A DNA stretch of 64,000 nt. Source: Bacillus paramycoides. Lineage in GTDB: Bacteria; Bacillota; Bacilli; Bacillales; Bacillaceae_G. The notes beneath the pieces are model-generated. The model made no database searches and was not told the origin of the DNA. It was given only the letters and a program-made list of their open reading frames with translations. Positions 57,555-64,000 of this stretch are shown here, one piece after another. Every line of letters starts with the position of its first letter. Position 1 is the stretch's first letter. The position numbers and the translations under genes were made by a program. The DNA lies in NCBI RefSeq assembly GCF_001884235.1, contig NZ_MAOI01000079.1, positions 124,001 through 188,000 of the forward strand. Direction: 5' to 3'.

Positions 57555-59003
57555 TTAAGAGTTACTTTCGTATTTTTGAATTGTTGCTTTTTTAGGCATA
57601 AAACATGCAATAATCAAAGCTAAAAAAGATAAGACTAACATAAATACGTAGGCATCACTTGAGCTGAAGATAGAAGATAACTTTGTTACTTGCATAGCTG
57701 ATATGCTTCCATTCTCACTAGATAACTGTGAAATATGTGAAGTCGATTGAATTGTATATACAGTGATGATGACTGCTGTTCCAATAGCACCTGCTAATTG
57801 GCGAATCGTATTATTTACTGCTGAACCATGTGAACCAAGTTCTCTTGGTAAAGCGTTTAAGCCTGCTGTGTTTAAAGGCATCGAAATGAAACTTAATCCA
57901 ATTCGTAGAATAATGGTACGAACCATTAGATACATATAAGTTGTAGATTCGGTCAAATCAATGACACCCCACATCGAAATAATGATACATATTAAACCTG
58001 TAATAAAGAGTGGTTTTGCCCCGTATTTATCAAACATTTTCCCTGTGATAGGTGATAAGAAGGCATTAATTACAGCTCCAGGTAATAGAAGTAAACCTGA
58101 TTCAAATGCAGTAAAACCTCGTCCGTTTTGCAAGTAAATCGGTAAAAGAATTAAATCAGCATACATAATCATCGTAATGAGTACGTTAATGACGGATGTA
58201 AGAGTGAAAACTTTATACTTAAATACTGATAAATTCAATAATGGATCGTTTGACTTTATTTGACGTAAACAGAATAAAGCTGTAACGATTATACCGATGA
58301 TAATTGTTGTAATAACAACTGGGTGATCCCATCCTTTGCTTCCTGCACTACTAAATCCGAATATAACACAACCAAAGCCAATCGTTGATAAAATGACACT
58401 TACGATATCTAATTTTGCTTTTGTTGTATCTGCAACATTCATCAAGTATTTAAGTGCGAGAATAATAACAATGAATACAAATGGAGCTAATCCAATAAAT
58501 AGCCATCTCCATGATACATATTCTATGATAAAGCCAGATAATGTTGGAGCGATGGCTGGCGCAAAAATTATGGCAAAGCCGATGGTCCCCATAATACTTC
58601 CACGCTTTTCACTAGGGTATAAATATAAAATAACAGTCATCATTAGTGGCATAATAATTCCTGCCCCAACTGCTTGAATCATTCTTCCTATTAACAGAAT
58701 GCCAAAATTCATGGCGCATGCACAGAGAACAGTCCCAATAAACAAAGAGAGCATAGAGCTAATAAATAGCTGCCTTGTTGTAAATCGTTTCATTAAAAAT
58801 GCAGTAATTGGTACCAGAACACCATTTATGAGCATAAAGCCTGTCGATAGCCATTGAACTGTTGCAGCCGTAACATCAAATACTTTCATTAAATTACTCA
58901 TCGCCACATTTAATAGCGTCTGATTTAATGTTGATAAAAAACAACCGGTAATGAGGACAACTAATATAAGTTTTTTATTTCTTTCTGATATTTCCTTTTG
59001 CAT
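57555..59003 (-). CDS. DHA2-family MFS multidrug exporter
   Basis: 482 residues, about 14 membrane segments. Visible motifs: LNQTLLNVAMSNLMKVF (D1), MKRFTTRQLFISSML (motif A position, variant), GFAIIFAPAIAPTLSGFIIEYVSWRWLFIGLAPF (motif C, antiporter). Closest in plan to the LmrB/EmrB group of Gram-positive drug exporters. Divergent from a TetR gene; palindromes with TCGACA half-sites stand between them. Confidence 0.88.
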   Translation of the reverse strand: MQKEISERNKKLILVVLITGCFLSTLNQTLLNVAMSNLMKVFDVTAATVQWLSTGFMLINGVLVPITAFLMKRFTTRQLFISSMLSLFIGTVLCACAMNFGILLIGRMIQAVGAGIIMPLMMTVILYLYPSEKRGSIMGTIGFAIIFAPAIAPTLSGFIIEYVSWRWLFIGLAPFVFIVIILALKYLMNVADTTKAKLDIVSVILSTIGFGCVIFGFSSAGSKGWDHPVVITTIIIGIIVTALFCLRQIKSNDPLLNLSVFKYKVFTLTSVINVLITMIMYADLILLPIYLQNGRGFTAFESGLLLLPGAVINAFLSPITGKMFDKYGAKPLFITGLICIIISMWGVIDLTESTTYMYLMVRTIILRIGLSFISMPLNTAGLNALPRELGSHGSAVNNTIRQLAGAIGTAVIITVYTIQSTSHISQLSSENGSISAMQVTKLSSIFSSSDAYVFMLVLSFLALIIACFMPKKATIQKYESNS

Positions 59004-59033
59004 TGGTAAACTCCTTCATTGTTTTCTTGATTT

Positions 59034-59050
59034 ATCGACATCATGTCGAT
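59034..59050. promoter_or_regulatory. candidate TetR operator 1
   Basis: ATCGACATCATGTCGAT is a perfect palindrome about a single central base, 31 bases before the MFS start codon. Confidence 0.75.
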
Positions 59051-59112
59051 AAAATTAATGGTAACAAAATATATTTTCTTTGACCATGAACAGTTTTTTT
59101 GAAAATGTTCAC

Positions 59113-59144
59113 TACTCGACATAGAAGGTATGCACTGTCGAGTA
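59113..59144. promoter_or_regulatory. candidate TetR operator 2
   Basis: TACTCGACA and TGTCGAGTA form a perfect inverted repeat with 14 bases between, 33 bases before the TetR start codon. It shares the TCGACA half-site with operator 1. Confidence 0.65.
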
Positions 59145-59176
59145 AGTAAAGAGAAAATCTATAAAGGAGTTTCAAA

Positions 59177-59722
59177 ATGTCTACATCTAAAAAAGAAGAT
59201 CCTCGTACAGTTCGTTCAAGAGAAATGTTTAAAAATGCTGTTTTTTCTCTTTTATGTGAGAATCCTAGTATTTCAAGCTTAACGGTTCAGAAAGTAGCAA
59301 CAACGGCAGGATTAAATCGAACAACCTTTTACTTACATTATCAAGATATTCAAGATTTACTAGACCAAATCACTAACGAGATTTTAAATGAGCTTTCTAA
59401 TAAAATTGTTGATTTAATACATGCAAAAGATTTATCAGAAAAACAAAAGCTAACACAATTGCTTGATTATTTATATATCCACCGAAATTATTTATTTATA
59501 TTATTTAAAATGAATCAATTTGAGGAGCAATTATTTTTATTTTTAAAGCAATTAATAGAAACGAGAAGAGAGAATACGAAAAAGGATTTGCCAGATGATT
59601 ATGTTGCAGTTGATATTAAAACAGCCTCTTTGGTAGGTATCATCATGTGGTGGATAAGGAATGGACTTCACTTTAGTTCAGACTATATTGCAAATCAAAT
59701 CTATTTTATGTATAAAGGGTAA
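59177..59722 (+). CDS. TetR-family regulator of the divergent MFS exporter
   Basis: 181 residues. RSREMFKNAVFSLLCENPSISSLTVQKVATTAGLNRTTFYLHYQDIQDLLDQI is a TetR-type DNA-binding domain of the DhaS-like branch (F-Y-x-H-Y), followed by a short C-terminal domain with IMWWIRNGLHFSSDYIANQI. AAAGGAGTTTCAAA precedes the ATG. The two dyads with TCGACA half-sites between it and the exporter are its likely targets. Confidence 0.87.
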   Translation: MSTSKKEDPRTVRSREMFKNAVFSLLCENPSISSLTVQKVATTAGLNRTTFYLHYQDIQDLLDQITNEILNELSNKIVDLIHAKDLSEKQKLTQLLDYLYIHRNYLFILFKMNQFEEQLFLFLKQLIETRRENTKKDLPDDYVAVDIKTASLVGIIMWWIRNGLHFSSDYIANQIYFMYKG

Positions 59723-59789
59723 TGGTTTTAAGGATCGGAATTAATAAAACTTTAACAAACAAAAGATTCCGAGAAAGAAGGGGATATTC

Positions 59790-60215
59790 ATGAATTTTAA
59801 AAATGAAAAAGTAACATTACATTTAGAGGTTATGAAATACCAATATAAAGATGCAAAAGACGAGTGTGATAGAAATTGGTTAATAGTAAAAGCGAGACTG
59901 TCAGAAGAAAATAAAGTTTTTGAAACGATGGATCCTTTTTTACAAACTACCGACTTACAGTACATGATAAAATGGTTTCAATCATTACCAAACCCAACAT
60001 ATAACGAACTAGATTTCATAGAACCAAATGTAGCGTTTGAATTTATTGGAGAAAAAGAAGGGGAGTTTCACATTGTTATTCGCTTATCGCAGGAACTTAA
60101 TCCTTCATGGTGTAAGGAAGAGGAGTACGAATTTTCTATCGGTATAACGCAAGAGGATATAGATAATATTACTCGTTCTATTGAAGAGCAACAACGAAAA
60201 TTCCCAAAACGATAA
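59790..60215 (+). CDS. hypothetical protein, WapI-immunity-like
   Basis: 141 residues, acidic, soluble. An opening beta-rich part (VTLHLEVMKYQYKDAKDECDRNWLIVKARL) and later FIEPNVAFEFIGEKEGEFHIVIRLSQELNP recall the small WapI-like immunity family, though I cannot prove this. No toxin gene is beside it. GAAAGAAGGGGATATTC precedes the ATG. Confidence 0.65.
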   Translation: MNFKNEKVTLHLEVMKYQYKDAKDECDRNWLIVKARLSEENKVFETMDPFLQTTDLQYMIKWFQSLPNPTYNELDFIEPNVAFEFIGEKEGEFHIVIRLSQELNPSWCKEEEYEFSIGITQEDIDNITRSIEEQQRKFPKR

Positions 60216-60259
60216 AAAAAGACTTGATAACCTACAAGAGGGAATCAAGTCTTTTTATT
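60214..60259. terminator. bidirectional terminator
   Basis: AAAAAGACTTGAT pairs with ATCAAGTCTTTTT. It serves the convergent hypothetical and deacetylase genes. Confidence 0.88.
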
Positions 60260-61085
60260 ACATACGATTATCATGCCAGAAGTTTAATGGGAAGTGTTCA
60301 TTCTCATTATAGCCTTCTAATTCATATCCTTTTTCTTTCAGTCCCTTAATAATTCCAGGTACTGCTTTTACTGATTGTGGATGAATATCATGCATAAGGA
60401 TAACTTCTGTTGGATTTGTAGCATGAGCTAGAACGTTTTCTACGATTTTAGCAGATGCAGCGTCTACTGGTATTTTGTTGTATTTCCAGTCTAATGAATC
60501 AATTGTCCAGTCCCAAACTTTTAAACCATTTTCAACAACTTTGTTGCGAAGGGCTTCATTTAATCCTGGCATTGAACCATAAGCAGGACGTGTTAATACA
60601 GGTGATTTTCCTAGAACACCAGCGATTAAGCCTTGGTCTTCTTTCATTTCATCAACGTAATGACCTTCTGTGTAAAGCTTCTTGTAGTTATGAGTCATAC
60701 TGTGCATCCCAACATAGTGGCCTTCAGCATCTTCGCGTTTTACAAGGTCAGGGAAGGCTTTAACGTTTGAACCAATTAGGAAGAATGTTGCTTTTGCATT
60801 TTCACTCTTTAACATATCTAAAAGCTCAGCTGTGTATTTTCCAGGACCATCATCAAATGTTAAGTAAGCAACTTTTCTAACTTGCCCGTTATAGTGCTTT
60901 GGAGCTTCTTTTGGTGCTAGGGATGTTTGGATTTCACTTACAAGTTGAACAGATTTAGCTTCATCCTCTGTACTGGCTAGAGCGGTATGTGTTGATCCGT
61001 AAGCGGCCTCGTATGTAAATAATACCCCGACGCATATAAACAGAGCCCTTTTTACTAAAGTTGTCATCCGAATTCCATTGCGCAT
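60258..61085 (-). CDS. polysaccharide deacetylase, secreted or membrane-bound
   Basis: 275 residues. An N-terminal signal or anchor (about 7-28, LVKRALFICVGVLFTYEAAYG), then a NodB domain at about 65-255: motif 1 TFDDGPG (catalytic base and metal Asp), motif 2 HSMTHN (metal His residues), motif 3 RPAYGS (usually RPPYG), motif 5 LMHDIHP. The family removes acetyl groups from peptidoglycan or chitin-like sugars, helping lysozyme resistance. Alanine in motif 3 is a small departure. GAGAGAAGG precedes the start. Confidence 0.88.
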   Translation of the reverse strand: MRNGIRMTTLVKRALFICVGVLFTYEAAYGSTHTALASTEDEAKSVQLVSEIQTSLAPKEAPKHYNGQVRKVAYLTFDDGPGKYTAELLDMLKSENAKATFFLIGSNVKAFPDLVKREDAEGHYVGMHSMTHNYKKLYTEGHYVDEMKEDQGLIAGVLGKSPVLTRPAYGSMPGLNEALRNKVVENGLKVWDWTIDSLDWKYNKIPVDAASAKIVENVLAHATNPTEVILMHDIHPQSVKAVPGIIKGLKEKGYELEGYNENEHFPLNFWHDNRM

Positions 61086-61302
61086 AATTTTCCTTCTCTC
61101 TATAAAAGTTCTACTCTATTATATTAGCAATTTTAGAAGGGGAAATGCAAAAAAACTTTTTACAAGTGCGAAAAAGTTTGTAAAAAAATATGCAAGATTT
61201 CAGCGTTTTGCAGGTTTAATAAAATGAAACAAGAATTGAATGTATGGAACTGCATTTATTACGGTTCATACATGTTTTTAGTTTCGGAGAGGGAGGATAA
61301 GT

Positions 61303-61959
61303 ATGAAAAAATTAGCTTGTTTACATGCTCATCATTCAAATATTGAATACATTGACCGAGCGTTTCAATCTTTTGAAATAGAAATACTCCATTTTGTAGA
61401 TCCCATTTTATCACACATATTAAAAAAAGATTGCGATTTTGAAAGAGAACAAGCACGAAATAAATTGAATGATCTTTTAAAGTATATTGCCGAAAGTGAT
61501 GTGGATACACTTTTAATAACTTGTACAGATTATATTACGCTATTAGATGAAAATTTCAAAATAGATATACCTATATTGAAAATTGATGAGCCCTTCTTTG
61601 AAATGCTTTGTCATGTTGAAGGGCCACAAACAATAGTTTTTACGAATGCCAGCACTGTTTTAGGAACGATGGAACGATTAAAACAATACGCTCAGCGGAA
61701 AAATAAATCTATACATGTAAAAGTAGAAGTGATAGGGGGGATATTTGAGTTAATTATGCAAGGCCGTAAAGAAGAGCATGATACTAAATTAGAAAAATAT
61801 TTATATGAAATTATGAAAGGTAGAAACGAAATGCTTTCAGTTGCACAATTATCGATGGTAGATGCTGCTACAAGGATAGAAAATATAATAGGAAGGAACA
61901 TAATAAATCCGTTGAATGCGTTAGTAGAGTATTATATAGAGAGTGTGAAAAATAAATAA
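61303..61959 (+). CDS. aspartate/glutamate racemase-superfamily-like protein
   Basis: 218 residues. The fold is suggested by DTLLITCTDYITLLDENF (first-lobe catalytic Cys region, T-C-T-D) and PILKIDEPFFEMLCHVEGPQTIVFTNASTVLGTMERLKQ (start of the second lobe). The second-lobe position that is Cys in true racemases reads SVAQLSM, without Cys. It may therefore be a decarboxylase- or hydantoin-racemase-like relative, or inactive as a racemase. GGAGAGGGAGGATAAGT precedes the ATG. Stands alone. Confidence 0.7.
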   Translation: MKKLACLHAHHSNIEYIDRAFQSFEIEILHFVDPILSHILKKDCDFEREQARNKLNDLLKYIAESDVDTLLITCTDYITLLDENFKIDIPILKIDEPFFEMLCHVEGPQTIVFTNASTVLGTMERLKQYAQRKNKSIHVKVEVIGGIFELIMQGRKEEHDTKLEKYLYEIMKGRNEMLSVAQLSMVDAATRIENIIGRNIINPLNALVEYYIESVKNK

Positions 61960-62103
61960 GAAAATGTAGTTTGTTTTAGAATGCATAATCAAAAATTTCA
62001 CATACCGTATTTGAAAAATAAATATAGAAAAACCAAAAAGTAATGTAGAATATATCGTACATACATATGTGAAGTCAACATAATAAATAAAAGAGGTGGA
62101 CAT

Positions 62104-62787
62104 ATGCAACTTGAAGAAGTAATGCAGCAACTAGAGGAATATGGAACAGAACAAAATCGTAAAACGTTTAAAAATCATGGGGCGAAAGAGCCGTTATTCG
62201 GAGTTAGTTTTGCGAATTTGAAATTGTTAAAAAAGAAGATAAAGAAAGATCATGATTTAGCAATCTCATTATGGGAAACAAAAAATATGGATGCAATGAC
62301 TTTAGCAACGATGATTTTAGAGCCAAAGAAACTAACGTCAGAACAACTAAATATATGGGTACAGCAAGTTGATTATTATTGTTTAATGGACGTTCTTATG
62401 ACGGCTATATGTACGTCACCAATCGCTATAGAAAGAATGGAAGAATGGGCGAAATCTGACGATGAATGGACTGGAAGAGCAGGTTGGTCTTTATTAGCGA
62501 ATATTGCTATGAAAAATAAAGCGTTAGTTGATGATTTCTTCTTACCGTATTTAGAAGAGATTAAAATTCATATACATAATGAAAAAAATCGAAAAAGAGA
62601 AGCGATGAATAGGGCTTTAATTGCAATAGGGGTTCGAAATGAAAGTTTGGAACAAAAAGCAATTGAAATTGCACGTGAGATTGGAAAAGTAGATGTTGAT
62701 CACGGGGCAACATCATGCAAAACACCAGATGCAGAAGCTTATATTAAAAAAACTCGAGAAAGAACTGAAAAAAAGAAAGTAAAATAA
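62104..62787 (+). CDS. DNA alkylation repair protein (AlkD-like HEAT fold)
   Basis: 227 residues, almost all helical, with repeats typical of the PF08713 DNA alkylation repair family: FGVSFANLKLLKKKIKKDHDLAISLWETKNMDAMTLATMIL, YCLMDVLMTAICTSPIA, and EWTGRAGWSLLANIA. It is not the classical B. cereus AlkD, whose sequence I recall as different, but a divergent branch ending CKTPDAEAYIKKTRERTEKKKVK. Glycosylase activity is inferred from the family only. AAGAGGTGGACAT precedes the ATG. Confidence 0.8.
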   Translation: MQLEEVMQQLEEYGTEQNRKTFKNHGAKEPLFGVSFANLKLLKKKIKKDHDLAISLWETKNMDAMTLATMILEPKKLTSEQLNIWVQQVDYYCLMDVLMTAICTSPIAIERMEEWAKSDDEWTGRAGWSLLANIAMKNKALVDDFFLPYLEEIKIHIHNEKNRKREAMNRALIAIGVRNESLEQKAIEIAREIGKVDVDHGATSCKTPDAEAYIKKTRERTEKKKVK

Positions 62788-62803
62788 GAGAAGGGGAAAG
62801 GTT

Positions 62804-63505
62804 ATGGAACCAGTTGAAGTGGCACGAAGCATAATTACATCACAATTTCCGAATTGTGATGTAGCTTTACTAGGAGGCAGCGTTGTACGAGGAGAAGCGA
62901 CAAAAACATCGGACCTTGATATTATAATTTTCGACCAAAGTTTGTTATCTTGTTATAGAGAATCTTTCTATAGTAATGGCTGGCCTGTTGAAGTTTTTGT
63001 ACATAATTTTGAAACGTACAAAACCTTTTTCAAAAGTGATTGTGAACGCGGGAGACCTTCATTACCTCAATTAGTTTCAGAAGCGTTTGTTTTAAAAGGA
63101 AAAGAAAAAATTGTAGCAGAGCTAAAAAGAGAAGCAAATGAACTATTAAATAAAGGCCCTGAAAAATGGACCGAAGAAACGATGAAGCAGAAGCGCTATT
63201 TTATTACGGATGCTTTGGATGACTTTATTGGTGCGACAAGGAGAGAAGAAGAGTTGTTCATCGCAAATTTATTAGCTGATTTAGTACATGAATTTGTTTT
63301 GAGGGTAAATGGCCAATGGCTTGGAAATTCAAAATGGTTCATTAGAGTATTGAAAAGGTACGACGAAGTATATGCAGAGAAATTTGTTGCGGTTTTTGAT
63401 CACTTTTATAAAACAGGGGAGAAAAAGGAATTAATCGCTTTTATAGAAAAAACGTTAGAAGAGTATGGGGGAAGAATGTTCGAAGGATTTTCTATAGGGA
63501 AATGA
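62804..63505 (+). CDS. nucleotidyltransferase domain protein
   Basis: 233 residues. ALLGGSVVRGEATKTSDLDIIIF is the polymerase-beta-like signature (G-S-x9-D-x-D), followed by a helical region with ANLLADLVHEFVLRVNGQWLG. As with the protein at 4914, a small-molecule adenylyltransferase is possible but unproven. It lies 16 bases after the AlkD-like gene and 14 bases before a GNAT gene, so the three are probably one transcript. AGAAGGGGAAAGGTT precedes the ATG. Confidence 0.8.
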   Translation: MEPVEVARSIITSQFPNCDVALLGGSVVRGEATKTSDLDIIIFDQSLLSCYRESFYSNGWPVEVFVHNFETYKTFFKSDCERGRPSLPQLVSEAFVLKGKEKIVAELKREANELLNKGPEKWTEETMKQKRYFITDALDDFIGATRREEELFIANLLADLVHEFVLRVNGQWLGNSKWFIRVLKRYDEVYAEKFVAVFDHFYKTGEKKELIAFIEKTLEEYGGRMFEGFSIGK

Positions 63506-63519
63506 GAAGGGGTAGCAAA

Positions 63520-64000
63520 ATGAATTTACCAGTTGTTCAATTAAGAGAACTATCACTAGCTGATGTAGAAGATCGGTACAAGTGGTCATTAGATACAGAA
63601 GTAACAAAGCACTTAGTTGTACCAAATCAATATCCACCGTTCACTCGTGAAGATACGAGAGGATGGATCGAAATGTGTATAAGTCGAAAGAATGGATATG
63701 AACAACGAGCTATTCTAACTGATAAGGGGATACACATTGGATGGGTAGACCTTAAAAACTTTGATAAAACGAATAAAAATGCTGAACTAGGGATTGCTAT
63801 TGGAAATAAAGAATATTGGGGTAAAGGATATGGAATGGCAGCTTTATACAGTATGTTACAAATTGGCTTTTCTGAATTCGAATTAGAAAAAATATGGTTA
63901 CGAGTAGACGAAGATAATTTACAAGCTAGAAAGAGTTATGAAAAAGCTGGATTTGTTTGTGAAGGAATAATGAGAAATGATAGATTACGCCATGGTGAAT
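63520..64000 (+). CDS. GNAT acetyltransferase (cut by window end)
   Basis: The frame from ATG 63520 (behind GAGAAGGGG) stays open for 160 codons to the window edge. LRELSLADVEDRYKWSLDTEV opens a RimJ/RimL-type domain; ELGIAIGNKEYWGKGYGMAALYSML is the acetyl-CoA loop; and ARKSYEKAGFVCEGIMRNDRL the C-terminal motif. Only the last few residues are missing. Likely cotranscribed with the nucleotidyltransferase gene. Confidence 0.85.
   Translation, partial: MNLPVVQLRELSLADVEDRYKWSLDTEVTKHLVVPNQYPPFTREDTRGWIEMCISRKNGYEQRAILTDKGIHIGWVDLKNFDKTNKNAELGIAIGNKEYWGKGYGMAALYSMLQIGFSEFELEKIWLRVDEDNLQARKSYEKAGFVCEGIMRNDRLRHGE

Noticed and set aside
59790-60215. Toxin-immunity pair
   Set aside because: The protein resembles small immunity proteins, but no polymorphic toxin or Rhs/WapA end is encoded nearby.

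Overview
The window is about 35% G+C chromosomal DNA from the Bacillus cereus group (B. cereus, B. thuringiensis or B. anthracis). This follows from gene content and near-verbatim recognition of several proteins (IsdG-type heme monooxygenase, bifunctional AroF, LtaS, YkpA-type ABC-F). It also fits the T-box leaders, the strong AGGAGG ribosome sites and the low G+C codon use. Species assignment within the group cannot be made by eye. No rRNA, tRNA, CRISPR array, prophage or intact insertion sequence was seen.

Layout. 1-7250: end of a GH3 beta-glucosidase, an ArsR-type regulator with an MFS pump, a Fur-controlled heme monooxygenase, two VOC proteins, a nucleotidyltransferase and a G+C-rich GNAT. 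7305-15667: a complete AI-2 (lsr) system, with lsrR-lsrK-cupin-lsrF leftward and lsrA-C-D-B rightward from a shared control region. 15829-24949: malate:quinone oxidoreductase, a DUF2332 protein, an ECF sigma/anti-sigma pair, a TetR/DHA2 drug pump pair, an FMN reductase and a COG4705 membrane protein. 25499-32391: small accessory genes, plus a guanine-deaminase-like enzyme and NCS2 permease opposite a LysR regulator. 32627-36456: a serine T-box with a second-copy type seryl-tRNA synthetase, GNAT, isochorismatase-like hydrolase and DUF2512 protein.

36637-40119 holds a lone 1160-residue SIR2-domain protein that looks like a defense-associated sirtuin. It is the best candidate for an uncharacterised system here. 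40158-46999 is an aromatic amino acid operon (aroF, aroC, hisC, tyrA, aroA) controlled by three tyrosine T-boxes: two in tandem before aroF and a third between aroF and aroC. 49192-53158 is a TetR/MMPL exporter module with five copies of one 18-bp palindrome. The rest carries an ABC-F ATPase, lipoteichoic acid synthase LtaS, a divergent DHA2 pump/TetR pair, a polysaccharide deacetylase and a group of small enzymes, and ends inside a GNAT gene.

Regulatory logic is unusually readable: uncharged tRNA-Ser and tRNA-Tyr control serS and the aro operon, AI-2-phosphate probably controls lsr, iron controls isdG, and each of three exporters sits beside its own TetR gene. A dispersed repeat family lies just past several gene ends. 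Where a start codon was changed from the longest reading frame, the entry says why.
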